Source: Dyadobacter koreensis
GTDB lineage: Bacteria; Bacteroidota; Bacteroidia; Cytophagales; Spirosomataceae
Length of the DNA: 64,000 bases
Direction of reading: 5' to 3'
Assembly: GCF_900108855.1 (NCBI RefSeq)
Contig: NZ_FNXY01000002.1
Coordinates: 1-64,000, forward strand
Shown piece by piece: positions 8,408 to 17,544 of this stretch. The notes beneath the pieces were generated by a model. The model was not told the DNA's origin. It worked only from the letters and a program-made list of their open reading frames with translations, and ran no database searches. Numbering within the stretch: the stretch's first letter is position 1; every line of letters begins with the position of its first letter. The position numbers and the translations under genes were made by a program.

Positions 8408-8446
8408 GGCTTTCGGCGGTCGGCCATCGACTGGCCGCTGAAAGCC
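8408..8446. terminator. GC-rich inverted repeat between convergent genes
   Basis: GGCTTTCGGCGG (8408-8419) pairs with CCGCTGAAAGCC (8435-8446), 12 bp with one G-T pair. It follows the membrane-protein gene and precedes the 3' end of cysM. The T run is weak, so termination is probable, not certain. Confidence 0.45.
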
Positions 8447-8514
8447 AACTTTGTGTTTAAGAACTTTTAATTCTCTATATCGAAGTCGAAAGCTGATTGC
8501 CGAAGGCCGATAGC

Positions 8515-9387
8515 TTACCCAAACAAATCGCTTGAAAGATACCGGTCTCCACGGTCGCAGATAATAAAAACGATTGTCCCGGATTCAAGTTCTTTTGCCA
8601 GCTCAACTGCCGCCCAGGCAGCTCCTCCACTGCTCATACCTGCAAAGACTGCTTCTTCTTTTGCTAATTTTCGTGTCATTAAAGTAGCATCATTCTGAGT
8701 CACTTCGATAACTCTGTCAACACGGTTTCTGTCAAAGATTTTAGGAAGATATTCTTCAGGCCATTTACGGATCCCCGGTATACTCGAACCATCCGTTGGC
8801 TGACATCCAATAATCTGGATATTTTTATTCTGTTCTTTTAAATAACGGGAAACCCCCATGATAGTACCGGTTGTGCCCATAGAAGAAACAAAATGCGTTA
8901 TTTCCTTATTAGTATCCCGAAGTATTTCAGGGCCTGTTGTGTTATAATGAGCTTTCCAGTTGTCCGGATTCGCGAATTGATTCAACATGAAAAAATCTCC
9001 TTTTTTTGCTTTTTCTTCCGCATAATCTCGGGATTCTTCCATAGTTTCGATTAAAGTCACTTTTGCGCCAAATGCCTCCATGGTCAAAACACGTTCCCGC
9101 GTCGAATTTTGAGGCATTACCAACTCTATTTCAATATCAAATAATCGTGCGATCATGGCCAGTGCAATTCCTGTGTTACCACTGGTTGCTTCGATCAATT
9201 TTGTACCTGGCTTTATTTCGCCGCGGTCCAAAGCGCCTTTGATCATACTGTAAGCCGCGCGGTCTTTGACACTGCCACCTGGATTATTCCCTTCCAGTTT
9301 GCCGTAAAGCTTAACGTTTGGATTTGGATTGATGCGGTTTAATTCAACTAATGGGGTATTGCCTACTAAATCAAGAAGTGCGGACAT
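8515..9387 (-). CDS. cysM: Cysteine synthase B (O-acetylserine sulfhydrylase)
   Basis: The 290-aa fold-II PLP enzyme makes cysteine from O-acetylserine (or O-phosphoserine) and sulfide or thiosulfate. The PLP lysine is Lys41 in GGSVKDRAAY. EATSGNTGIALA (about 67-78) binds the substrate carboxylate and MGTTGTIMGVS the PLP phosphate. The shorter length and the C-terminal CDRGDRYLSSDLF ending favour CysM over CysK. The leader region upstream (9388-9553) contains two hairpins and a good -7 element. The gene is cytosolic and monocistronic by spacing. Confidence 0.9.
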   Translation of the reverse strand: MSALLDLVGNTPLVELNRINPNPNVKLYGKLEGNNPGGSVKDRAAYSMIKGALDRGEIKPGTKLIEATSGNTGIALAMIARLFDIEIELVMPQNSTRERVLTMEAFGAKVTLIETMEESRDYAEEKAKKGDFFMLNQFANPDNWKAHYNTTGPEILRDTNKEITHFVSSMGTTGTIMGVSRYLKEQNKNIQIIGCQPTDGSSIPGIRKWPEEYLPKIFDRNRVDRVIEVTQNDATLMTRKLAKEEAVFAGMSSGGAAWAAVELAKELESGTIVFIICDRGDRYLSSDLFG

Positions 9388-9411
9388 GGGGTAAAATATA
9401 AAATGTGATAT

Positions 9412-9446
9412 GATGTTGTTTATTCATTTTATGAACAAACAACATC
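9412..9446 (-). terminator. Long hairpin just upstream of cysM
   Basis: The arms at 9412-9427 and 9431-9446 form a 16-bp stem with a three-base loop. On the minus strand it lies 25 bases before the cysM ATG and is followed by a T-rich stretch. It could terminate the upstream esterase transcript or act as an attenuator in the cysM leader. Confidence 0.55.
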
Positions 9447-9545
9447 GCACACCAGTATTCCGGTTCACTTCGAACCGGTTGTACGAATAGGAGATATAAG
9501 TAATTTCTGACACAACCATATTTGTCTGATAGACTAAATTGATTG

Positions 9546-9553
9546 CAAAGATA
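9546..9553 (-). promoter_or_regulatory. Candidate -7 promoter element for cysM
   Basis: On the minus strand this reads TATCTTTG followed by C, an exact TAnnTTTG. No good -33 TTG was found at the right distance, which would lie inside the end of the esterase gene. It implies a cysM leader of about 150 bases. Confidence 0.35.
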
Positions 9554-9558
9554 ATGGT

Positions 9559-10779
9559 TTATTGATATTTAGAATCCTGAAAGAACAGCAAAGTTCCTGC
9601 AAGGAACGTTGTGATCGATGAGGAATGGGTACCGCCAGGAACCGTTATAAGTTCTACGTCAGCCGCTCCAAGTTTTTTCATGGCGTTAACTGCGTTGACT
9701 GAATTAAAATAAAATACCAGCGGATCTGCATCACCGTGATAAAGACGGGTAGGTGTTTTTGGTTTCCAGTTATAAACATCATTATCACCAATGGCATTTA
9801 CAAAACCTGTATCAGTACCATCATTCAGCGCTTTTTTAAAGGAATCGTTTAATATTGTACTGAAACTGACGTTAATCGGATTCGATATCCCAAGCTGAGC
9901 AATCTGTGCAGCGAATGGTTCTTTAAAATAATAAGTAGTTGGTTTATTAAGTTTGTAAATCCGGTCGTAAGTAAGCAAAACCCATAAATAAAGGGAGTTA
10001 TAGGAAGCGACACTATTTGTGGAGCTATTAATTACATACTTCATAAAAGCAGTTTTGTCGTAAGCACCGGCTCCGCAGCTTGAGGCTTTAAGATTAAATT
10101 CGGACGACGCTTCTTCCTCAATTTTTTTCTGCAACGACATCGTCGCATAACCACCTTCCGAGTAGCCGGCAAGATAAAGTTTTTCATTCCATTTCACCGC
10201 GGTCTGTCCTTTGATTAATTCTTTTGCCGCACGAAGCATATCCAGCGTAGAGGAAGCCAGGCTTGCGCGATGCTCATATGGATGAGGGAAATCTTTTGAT
10301 GCGCCATAACCAATGTAATCGGGATAGACGATAATGTACCCCAAAGAAGCAAATAGCGTACCAAATGAAGCAGCTTCCGAGCCCGGCTGGAAGTTGGAAG
10401 GAGCACTGGCGTCGGCAGTTATCGTTCCGTGCTGAACACTGATCATCGATAATGGCTGATCTGAAACAGGCATAATTACCGCACCGGACGCTGTAATCTC
10501 AGCTCCATCTGTATTTGTAGTTTTGTAAGTGATCTTGTAAACTTTAACAGGGTTTCTAACATAAGAGGTAAGAAGTGGACTCGTTGCTGCGACCTCCTTA
10601 GTTATTTCTTCTTTGGAAAGGTCTTTCAAAAAAGTGCTTTCTTTCAGATATTTATTTTCTTCTGAAGGTGTGGGTTCAACCGGATTATCATTATCGCTGC
10701 AAGCAGTGAACAGGAGCAAACTCCAGATTAAAAGTGCCCAGGTTTTACGGAATAGAAAGGTAGTAATGTTCTTTTGCAT
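9559..10779 (-). CDS. Secreted lipoprotein esterase/lipase, alpha/beta hydrolase
   Basis: The product is 406 aa from the ATG at 10779. A signal peptide ends in a lipobox (SLLLFTAC, Cys about 27) followed by SDNDNP, so the mature protein is a lipoprotein. The catalytic serine sits in LAGYSEGGYA (about 205-214). A C-terminal Asp in GDADPLVFYF and His in PGGTHSSS complete a likely triad. The segment PDYIGYGASKDFPHPYEH resembles secretory lipase and prolyl-peptidase-like hydrolases. The substrate is unknown. A perfect inverted repeat (10792-10836) lies between it and the upstream hydrolase gene, so the two genes are probably separate transcripts. Confidence 0.8.
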   Translation of the reverse strand: MQKNITTFLFRKTWALLIWSLLLFTACSDNDNPVEPTPSEENKYLKESTFLKDLSKEEITKEVAATSPLLTSYVRNPVKVYKITYKTTNTDGAEITASGAVIMPVSDQPLSMISVQHGTITADASAPSNFQPGSEAASFGTLFASLGYIIVYPDYIGYGASKDFPHPYEHRASLASSTLDMLRAAKELIKGQTAVKWNEKLYLAGYSEGGYATMSLQKKIEEEASSEFNLKASSCGAGAYDKTAFMKYVINSSTNSVASYNSLYLWVLLTYDRIYKLNKPTTYYFKEPFAAQIAQLGISNPINVSFSTILNDSFKKALNDGTDTGFVNAIGDNDVYNWKPKTPTRLYHGDADPLVFYFNSVNAVNAMKKLGAADVELITVPGGTHSSSITTFLAGTLLFFQDSKYQ

Positions 10780-10791
10780 ATCGTTATAAGG

Positions 10792-10836
10792 AAACAAGTC
10801 AGTGTTCTGTCTGAGATAACGAACACTGACTTGTTT
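10792..10836. terminator. 16-bp perfect inverted repeat between two hydrolase genes
   Basis: AAACAAGTCAGTGTTC (10792-10807) and its exact complement (10821-10836) surround a 13-base spacer. The T run follows the plus-strand arm. The genes on both sides run leftward, so it would sit after the hydrolase at 10868 as a terminator. Confidence 0.6.
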
Positions 10837-10867
10837 TTTTGATAAATATAATCTGATTTTCTGATAA

Positions 10868-11599
10868 TTATATTTTCCCCATGTACCAACTTATCATGCG
10901 GGCGGATGCGTCGGGTCTTTCTACCATACCCATATGTCCGGCTTCTGCCAGAATGAAGGGATAACTTTGTTTCGGATATTCCGAAAGGCTGATACAGCTC
11001 TCAAATGGAATCAATTTGTCCTGCATTCCAATAATAAATAAAACCGGAAAAGGCATCGCAGCTAAAACGGAGGTCCGGTCGGGGCGTTCGCGCATTGCAT
11101 TTATTCCTGCGATTAATGCCTCTGCGGGAAGCTTTCCATAACGCTCAATATGCTCTTTAATCTTATCGGGATGAAGTTCTTTGAAACGATCTCCATACAA
11201 ATTTGCGGCTGTATTTTTTACAAACATTTCTGTTCCGTAGTTACGCAGCATATCGATGGTTTGATTGCGCTGATGTTTTTTCGATTCATCATCCGGATAA
11301 GCTGTAGAATGAAATAATCCAAAACCTTCCAGCATTTCAGGATATTTCTCAGCGAACGCCAAGGCAATATAGCCACCCATGGAATGTCCGATCAGTGTGC
11401 ATTTCTCAATCACAGCGTTGGTAAGAAAACGATGCAACTCATCAGCATATTCTTCGACAGTCTGGCAAAATGTGAAAAGGGAAATATTAGGTCTTACGAC
11501 GGTGTAATAGTCATTTATTAAAGCATCAATGTTATCCCAAATCGCATCATCAACGCCATGGCCGTGCAGTAATACAAGTGTTTTTCTGTGTAGATTCAT
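10868..11599 (-). CDS. Alpha/beta hydrolase, cytosolic
   Basis: The 243-aa protein has the canonical alpha/beta-hydrolase layout. The oxyanion loop is LVLLHGHGVDDAIWDN (about 8-23), the nucleophile elbow LIGHSMGGYIA (Ser near 91), the acid in IGMQDKLIP and the base in AEAGHMGMVERP. No signal peptide is present. The family includes esterases, C-C hydrolases and lactonases, and the cap region (about 115-185) does not identify the substrate. It is separated from fadD by a strong terminator and transcribed on its own. Confidence 0.8.
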   Translation of the reverse strand: MNLHRKTLVLLHGHGVDDAIWDNIDALINDYYTVVRPNISLFTFCQTVEEYADELHRFLTNAVIEKCTLIGHSMGGYIALAFAEKYPEMLEGFGLFHSTAYPDDESKKHQRNQTIDMLRNYGTEMFVKNTAANLYGDRFKELHPDKIKEHIERYGKLPAEALIAGINAMRERPDRTSVLAAMPFPVLFIIGMQDKLIPFESCISLSEYPKQSYPFILAEAGHMGMVERPDASARMISWYMGKI

Positions 11600-11716
11600 A
11601 GCAATTCACGCTAAAAGGTTGAGTTATTCTTTGCTTAAATATACATAAACCAAAAAGGAAATCAGCTTTTAGGAAGGAATTGGTTGTAAATTAACGAAGA
11701 CTTTATATTGAGCGAA

Positions 11717-11762
11717 AAAGAATAACCTACTAAAATTAATATTTTTTAGTAGGTTATTCTTT
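11717..11762. terminator. Terminator downstream of fadD
   Basis: A 19-bp perfect stem (11717-11735 with 11744-11762) with an 8-base AT loop lies about 70 bases beyond the fadD stop codon. Confidence 0.9.
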
Positions 11763-11829
11763 ACATCTTGTTCAGCAGATTTTTGTCAGCTCTACTTCAT
11801 AAATCAGCAGTTTGATTTAACTGACACTT

Positions 11830-13539
11830 CTATTTATTCAGCTTCGCTATCTCCTCCTCCCTCAGAGCTCTCCGTAATATTTTACCTACATTGGTTTTTG
11901 GTAATTCTGTTCTGAATTCAATTTTTTTAGGGCATTTATAGGGAGTGAGATTTTCTTTACAGTAAGCTTTTACCCGTTCCTCAGTTAGTTCAGGATCTTT
12001 TTTTACGATAAAAAGTTTTACCAGTTCTCCTGATTTGTCGTCGGGGATCCCCACACAAGCAACTTCCAAAACTCCCGGGCATTGAGCGACGACATCTTCA
12101 ACTTCATTTGGGTAAACATTAAACCCGGAAACCAGAATCATATCCTTTTTACGGTCAACAATCTTGAAATAGCCGTCGGCATCTTCAAAGCCTAAATCTC
12201 CTGTTTTGAACCAACGCAGACCATCTTTTTCAAAAATGACCTGAGCAGTTTCATCCGGCCTGTTAAGATATCCAAGCATAACTTGCGGACCAGCAGCGCA
12301 TATTTCGCCAACTTCACCGAGGTCTGCCCAGGTTCCGTCTTCTCGCAAAATACGCATAGCAGTGCTTGGCCAAGGAATACCGATTGTCCCTATCCGGTTT
12401 TCACCGACAAGTAAATTTGAAGATAAAACGGGAGAAGTTTCAGAAAGACCGTAGCCTTCTGTTGCTGCGCATCCGGTTGCTGCCAGCCATTTTTCGGCAA
12501 CAATCTTTTGCAGTGCCATACCTCCGGCAGAAGTTGCCCGCAACTGACTAAAATCGACTTGGCCGAAATTAGGGTTATTCATCAGACCATTGAACATGGT
12601 GTTGACACCCGTGAAAACGTTTATTTTATATTTTTTTAAATCGGCTATAAAAGCATTCATATCACGTGGGTTAGTGATCAGAATGTTCATTGCACCAGTT
12701 TTGACTCCTGACAATGCGTTAACAGTAAGCGCATAAACGTGATATAACGGAAGAGCTGCTACGAAAACCGGCGCGTCCATGTCGGTCATAATCGGTTTCA
12801 GCCAGGCACTGTTCGCTTCTACGTTTGCAATAAGATTGCGATGGGTAAGTAATGCACCTTTTGAAACGCCCGTTGTTCCACCCGTATATTGTATGAAAGC
12901 TATATCAATATTAGAAACTACCGGTTTTTCATACGTAAGACCTGACCCAAGTGAAATTGCCTCACTGAACGCAATCGGGCCCTGAATGTGATACGCAGGG
13001 ACCATTTTTTTTACGTATTTAACGACAGCATTAACAATCTGCTTTTTAGGAAATCCAAGCATGTCTCCAATTTGAGTGATTATCACATGTTTGATCTCCG
13101 TATTAGCAATAATTTTTTCGAGATGAGAAGCAAAATTTGCGAGAATAACGATCGCTTTCACTCCTGAATCCTTAAACTGATGCTGCATTTCCCGTGGCGT
13201 ATATAACGGATTGGTATTAACAACCACAAGTCCCGCGCGTAATGCACCGAACATCGCTATCGGGTACTGGAGCAGATTAGGCATCTGAATTGCAATGCAG
13301 TCACCTTTTCTTAAACCCAGACTTTGAAGATAGGCAGCGAAATTCCTCGAGAGCTCTTCCAATTTTCCAAAACTGAGTTCCTTGCCCATATTTGCATATG
13401 CCGGCCTGTCCTTATATAACCTGAAACCGGTCTCCATCAATTCGATCAACGATGAATAAGCATCCGGGTCGATTTCATACGGCACTCCCGGCGTGTAAAA
13501 CTTTAGCCAGGGATATGTTTCTTTGGATATGGCAATCAT
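11830..13539 (-). CDS. fadD: Long-chain fatty acid--CoA ligase
   Basis: The 569-aa adenylate-forming enzyme activates fatty acids with ATP and CoA. The P-loop-like motif YTGGTTGVSKGALLTHRN lies near residues 218-235, the adenosine motif GYGLSETSP near 360, and the hinge/C-domain motifs GDLGFEDADGYFKIVDRKKDMI near 450-471. The catalytic lysine lies in TNVGKILRRALRE near the C-terminus. Length and the order of motifs match FadD-type long-chain ligases. It is a single gene with a terminator, cytosolic or membrane-associated. Chain-length preference cannot be read from sequence. Confidence 0.9.
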   Translation of the reverse strand: MIAISKETYPWLKFYTPGVPYEIDPDAYSSLIELMETGFRLYKDRPAYANMGKELSFGKLEELSRNFAAYLQSLGLRKGDCIAIQMPNLLQYPIAMFGALRAGLVVVNTNPLYTPREMQHQFKDSGVKAIVILANFASHLEKIIANTEIKHVIITQIGDMLGFPKKQIVNAVVKYVKKMVPAYHIQGPIAFSEAISLGSGLTYEKPVVSNIDIAFIQYTGGTTGVSKGALLTHRNLIANVEANSAWLKPIMTDMDAPVFVAALPLYHVYALTVNALSGVKTGAMNILITNPRDMNAFIADLKKYKINVFTGVNTMFNGLMNNPNFGQVDFSQLRATSAGGMALQKIVAEKWLAATGCAATEGYGLSETSPVLSSNLLVGENRIGTIGIPWPSTAMRILREDGTWADLGEVGEICAAGPQVMLGYLNRPDETAQVIFEKDGLRWFKTGDLGFEDADGYFKIVDRKKDMILVSGFNVYPNEVEDVVAQCPGVLEVACVGIPDDKSGELVKLFIVKKDPELTEERVKAYCKENLTPYKCPKKIEFRTELPKTNVGKILRRALREEEIAKLNK

Positions 13540-13684
13540 GCGTTCTGTCTCAAAAGTTGATAATGTCGCTCTTTAAAATTTAAGTTAAACAATTGAGACA
13601 AAATAATATTGAATCTGTCCAATTATTTTTCACTTACTCTTTAAACGTCATATTTGCGGCGAAGTAATATAAAGCAACAATAGT

Positions 13685-14194
13685 TTATCGTTTTGAAATT
13701 TCCCAGCGCCAGAGCGGGCCTTCGTCCGGATCGTTGACATCGTCCGTTCTTTCAAAGCCGAGCTTTTCAAGAATATGTCCGGAAGCATTTTCTTCTGCCA
13801 ATGTATGTGCCAACACCTTTAAAACTCCGCTTTGTGAGAAAGCATGTTCTAATAGCGCGCGGGCGGTTTCCGTACCAAGGCCCATGGAGCGATAGGAGGG
13901 CATAATTTCATAGCCAATCTCAACCATTCCATTAGAGTCCGGCTCTCCTTTGTAGCCACAGGAGCCAATTAAAATATTACCCGGTTTGTATATAATTAAA
14001 TAAACCCACCAGAGACGAAGTGGTGGGTGAGCCTTCCAACGATGATAGGAAGGCGTAAAAGTATCACGAAATTCAGTCCATTTTTTTGGAACATTTACAC
14101 CCATTACACGACCCAGGACGTTATTGCCCATTCTTATCGCATCAAAAAGTGTGTCGTCACACGGAACAATATCTAAACGAGGGCTTTGAAGCAT
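13685..14194 (-). CDS. GNAT family N-acetyltransferase
   Basis: The 169-aa protein is of the RimJ/RimL-like acetyltransferase_3 type. It starts MLQSPRLDIVPCDDTLFDA. ILIGSCGYKGEPDSNGMVEIGYEI (about 93-116) is the central strand pair, followed by the acetyl-CoA loop RSMGLGTETARALLEHAF (about 121-138) and the closing EKLGFERTDD. The acceptor could be a ribosomal protein, another protein or a small molecule. It begins 41 bases after the stop of the coiled-coil membrane protein gene and so may be the last gene of that operon. Confidence 0.8.
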   Translation of the reverse strand: MLQSPRLDIVPCDDTLFDAIRMGNNVLGRVMGVNVPKKWTEFRDTFTPSYHRWKAHPPLRLWWVYLIIYKPGNILIGSCGYKGEPDSNGMVEIGYEIMPSYRSMGLGTETARALLEHAFSQSGVLKVLAHTLAEENASGHILEKLGFERTDDVNDPDEGPLWRWEISKR

Positions 14195-14235
14195 TTTTAA
14201 GTTAAATAGTCAAATCAAAGCCGAATTTACGAAAA

Positions 14236-15615
14236 TCACAATGAATTGTTCTCATCGAGCTGGTCTGAAATCGCTTTCCGTATGGCCTGATGAGGGCGCA
14301 TTCCAGAATTTTTGGAACGAGTAACAGCTCTGTCGGATGGATTTGTTTTTGCACGTAAGGCAAGATTCGATACCGTCATATGACCATTTCTCCAATGTTC
14401 ATATTCTTCCTCGGTCATGATATCTCTTGTTACTTGTCCGTGTGCATAACCGTCTCCAAACGACTGTATACGGCTATCAGTCAATGCAAGTTTCCGTTCT
14501 TCTTCCAGGTTTTCGATTTCAGTACGTATATCAGCTTCCTCCTGTTTTAATTCTTCCCAGGTAGGTAATACTGCCAGGTCGTTTTCGAGAATACTTTTCT
14601 GTGCAAGCTGCTGAGTCAGTGTTTCCTGCAATTCATCCAGTTGTTTTTCGATTTTTTTCCTGCGTCTTCTTAATCTCCATAATTTGGGATCAATTTGCAG
14701 CCAGCGCATCCAAAAACCTTGCAGTACAGGCAAAGCCATACCAAGCGAAATTGCACCGGCGATGGCAAAAAGAACTCCACTCAAAACGAAAGACAGGAGT
14801 GCCCAGGGACTATTTACCAGATCAAGGTTTAGCTGATCAGAATTCCGAAGTGCCTGCTCAATTTTATTGGTGAGCTCAGGACTGTTGATAGGTGCGCCGG
14901 TCATTGGATCGACAGCATTTAATTGCAAGCCTTTCACCGATTTATTGATGGCTTCCTTTAATTTATCTGTGCGGTATGCTTCATATCGAAACCAACCTAA
15001 TACGATCAAAGTTACAATTGCGAAAATTGACAGGATTAGTTTGAACCGGGCATAGCGGTTTCTAGCTTTTTCTGTACCCTCTTTTTGATACGGCTCTTCA
15101 ATTAACCGGTCATAAGCCGGTTTCAACAAAACGGATAACATCGCCAGACCGATAGCAAAAGCCCATGCCTCATTCGGGTTACGAATGTTTAATGCATATG
15201 CAACGATTTCATGAGAAATGATAAGGTCACCAGCAATAAAGGAAATACCTGCAACGAGGAAAATCAGACCGGCAACTAATGAATAATTGGGGGCTGACTC
15301 GGTTCTTTTCTCTTGCAGCTTTTCAGTCTGCTGGCCAATATTCCAGACAGAAGTATCGAGATCTTTAATTTTTTTCGCGCTTTGGTTTACGCCCATCACC
15401 TGATCCTGAAGCTTGTCGTAAGACTGCTTATGGACACTGATTGTTTCCTGTCTTTTATTTTTAATAGCATCAAGTTCAGCACGTTTTTGATTCAGGCGGT
15501 CCAGCACCCAATCGTGGCTGACATTACTCGACAAATATGCTTCATAAACCTGGCGGTCTAATCCTTCAAGACCGCTGGTATAGCCATGTTGATAGTCGCT
15601 GTTTTGTTCGTCCAT
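14236..15615 (-). CDS. Coiled-coil / four-helix membrane protein, unknown function
   Basis: The product is 459 aa from the ATG at 15615 (MDEQNSDYQHGYTSGLEGLD). An upstream frame extension to 15669 would overlap the preceding gene and is not needed. Its order is an N-terminal coiled coil (about 25-95), a membrane pair (about 110-135 and 150-170), a third helix (about 192-212), a fourth (about 270-300), then a long charged coiled coil (about 315-385) and a basic tail. The loop between helices 3 and 4 (about 215-270) is probably extracytoplasmic. It shares this coiled-coil/four-helix/coiled-coil plan with the gene directly upstream, suggesting a hetero-oligomeric membrane complex. I do not recognise a named domain. 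Confidence 0.7.
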   Translation of the reverse strand: MDEQNSDYQHGYTSGLEGLDRQVYEAYLSSNVSHDWVLDRLNQKRAELDAIKNKRQETISVHKQSYDKLQDQVMGVNQSAKKIKDLDTSVWNIGQQTEKLQEKRTESAPNYSLVAGLIFLVAGISFIAGDLIISHEIVAYALNIRNPNEAWAFAIGLAMLSVLLKPAYDRLIEEPYQKEGTEKARNRYARFKLILSIFAIVTLIVLGWFRYEAYRTDKLKEAINKSVKGLQLNAVDPMTGAPINSPELTNKIEQALRNSDQLNLDLVNSPWALLSFVLSGVLFAIAGAISLGMALPVLQGFWMRWLQIDPKLWRLRRRRKKIEKQLDELQETLTQQLAQKSILENDLAVLPTWEELKQEEADIRTEIENLEEERKLALTDSRIQSFGDGYAHGQVTRDIMTEEEYEHWRNGHMTVSNLALRAKTNPSDRAVTRSKNSGMRPHQAIRKAISDQLDENNSL

Positions 15616-15658
15616 AACTTGTAAGGTTTTATAACACAGAGTGTGAGATTCAAAAAAA

Positions 15659-16801
15659 TTATTCCGCACTTTTTCTGATCTCCTGCAATTGTTGTTTGGT
15701 CAACTGATTTTTCATCCGTCTTGCCAGAAAAAACTCGCTTTCAAAGAGTTTGATCAACATATCGCGTCTTGCGTAAATACGGTCACGCTCGGTTTCGGCC
15801 TGACCTTGTTCGCGTAGAACCTGCCACTTTTTGACGCGTAATTCATCAATTTCTGCTCGTAAAATCTGGATTTCATTTTCCCAGTTTGCGGAGTTTTCTA
15901 CAAATTCTCGTCGATCGCGGTTGATATTGAAAAGGGCAAGCAAGTCATTTCTCAAAACAGTAACATTGCTGAGCAACAATTTTCCGGCAAAAAGAAAGAG
16001 GAAAAAAACGAATACAAAAAGTGCGGTTGCCTGCCAGGTTCCCTGATACGGTAATGCGTTGGCAAAAACAAAAAGCGCCGCTGCAAACGGCAGACCAATT
16101 TCTTCTAAAAGCGCCCGCCACGAAACGCGCGACTCCGTATCATGAAACATAGAAATTCTTCCAAACAAGCTGAACATACCTGCTAAAAAGACGCCCAGGG
16201 CTATCCATGAACTTTCAGCAAAAGCAGGTTTTAACGATTCTTTGATCAGAAAAAAGTTGCCGACACACATCGCCACGGAGAGAGATAATCCAATTAATGT
16301 ACGTGGTAAATGGTGTTCGCCACCAGGTTTCGAAGCCACCAGATTTTTAAGTTTTTCATCAAGCTCTTCGAGACGGTTATTTTTGTGCCCGATGAATAAA
16401 TTCAATTCCTGAATATGTTCATTATGCTGCTCGATACTGCTCAGATGTTCCGCCGCCAGATGTGAAAAATACTTATGAATAATATCCGTTTTTTCTGTCG
16501 GGTCCGATTCTGATAATCCAAAAAGGACGCCTTCGTCACGAAGTGTATCCTCGTCTTCCAGCCAGTAAGGAATAGTTACTTCGGTGCGTATTATCTGAAC
16601 AGGATTTTTTTCTGACTGGGATATATTGTTTTTAAATGCTGCCGGATAAGAGACAGGTGAATTTGTGTTACTTTGAGGCATGGTGTCTTTGAAGCCGGAG
16701 GGAGCTTCTGTTTGTGATTCAGTTTCGTCGTCGTAAAAATTGTCTTCGTCGTTCCTCGAAGAACGGAGCCAGCTTGTGATACGTTCAGTGAATTTTCCCA
16801 T
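15659..16801 (-). CDS. Coiled-coil / four-helix membrane protein, unknown function (partner)
   Basis: The product is 380 aa from the ATG at 16801 (MGKFTERITSWLRSSRND). TTG 16837 and ATG 16834 are in frame but give an unlikely N-terminus. An acidic, Gln/Ser-rich low-complexity region (about 15-75) precedes a coiled coil (about 110-165, SSIEQHNEHIQELNLFIGHK…). Four membrane helices (about 175-285) include a pair with FAAALFVFANALPYQ. A second coiled coil (about 300-375) rich in Arg and Glu follows. The stop is 43 bases before the start of the next gene, which has the same architecture. No domain is recognised; a mechanical, sensing or scaffold role in the inner membrane is conceivable but unsupported. 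Confidence 0.7.
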   Translation of the reverse strand: MGKFTERITSWLRSSRNDEDNFYDDETESQTEAPSGFKDTMPQSNTNSPVSYPAAFKNNISQSEKNPVQIIRTEVTIPYWLEDEDTLRDEGVLFGLSESDPTEKTDIIHKYFSHLAAEHLSSIEQHNEHIQELNLFIGHKNNRLEELDEKLKNLVASKPGGEHHLPRTLIGLSLSVAMCVGNFFLIKESLKPAFAESSWIALGVFLAGMFSLFGRISMFHDTESRVSWRALLEEIGLPFAAALFVFANALPYQGTWQATALFVFVFFLFLFAGKLLLSNVTVLRNDLLALFNINRDRREFVENSANWENEIQILRAEIDELRVKKWQVLREQGQAETERDRIYARRDMLIKLFESEFFLARRMKNQLTKQQLQEIRKSAE

Positions 16802-16900
16802 AAATTTTTCATGGTTAAGCCTGCAAGTATCCATCAAAACTGACTTATTGCCAATATTATTGTGATGGCCGGTAATTTTTAGTAAGTAGAATGTTCTCCG

Positions 16901-17518
16901 TTAAGACTTTAAGAACATTTGTTTTAGTGCAATCCATAATTTTTTCTTCAAATCACGGTCTGCTTCGATTACAGCCAAAGGATCGGTTAGCAAAAACCAG
17001 ATTCCTTCCACTTGTTTCGGCGTGTAGGGTGGGAGTAAAAGATCAAGCTGAAGCTTTATCAACGGAACGCCGAACGTGATGAAATAATTAATGCGTTTTT
17101 CGGAAAGAACACTCCGGGCATCCGGGCCTGAAAGAAAACTAAAATTGAGAATATCCGAGTTTTCGGAAGAATGACCAACTGCTTTCAAAACATTATCCAA
17201 AAACAGTGCTTCCGAAACGAGCATTTCCCGTTGTTTTGGTTCATCAATAAGTATCAGAACTTTGTGACTTAAAACAGGGAATTTAGCTTGTGGAATGACA
17301 GGCATGGCCGCTTGCTCAACTGGTTTGGTAATGTTCGCTGCCGGAATCGTAACTGTTTGTTTAAGCGCTGGTGGTTCATTTTTTACAACCATCGGTTCAG
17401 GAGTATCACGATTTTCGTGAACGTTTTCCGCCTCCCGGGAAGGAGTAAGAATTTCTCCCGGGATGTGAAAAAGAACGTCGTTTTGATATAATATCTGAAA
17501 AAGGGCTGCTGAACTCAT
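16901..17518 (-). CDS. Unknown 205-aa protein with a possible HolD (Pol III psi)-like C-domain
   Basis: The protein has an N-terminal helix (MSSAALFQILYQNDVLFHIP), a low-complexity Pro/Val-rich linker (about 25-85) and a folded C-domain. The C-domain order is strand KVLILIDEP, helix EALFLDNVLKAVG, strand ILNFSFL, strand YFITFGVP, strand KQVEGIWFLLTDPLAVIEADRDLKKKLW. This order and the terminal 'acidic residue then K/R-LW' helix recall the small uracil-glycosylase-like fold of DNA polymerase III psi. That is a visual analogy only and needs structure comparison. The gene starts 26 bases after the thermonuclease-family gene stop and belongs to the same operon. Confidence 0.55.
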   Translation of the reverse strand: MSSAALFQILYQNDVLFHIPGEILTPSREAENVHENRDTPEPMVVKNEPPALKQTVTIPAANITKPVEQAAMPVIPQAKFPVLSHKVLILIDEPKQREMLVSEALFLDNVLKAVGHSSENSDILNFSFLSGPDARSVLSEKRINYFITFGVPLIKLQLDLLLPPYTPKQVEGIWFLLTDPLAVIEADRDLKKKLWIALKQMFLKS

Positions 17519-17544
17519 AATCTTATTTTATACTAAACTAAAAA

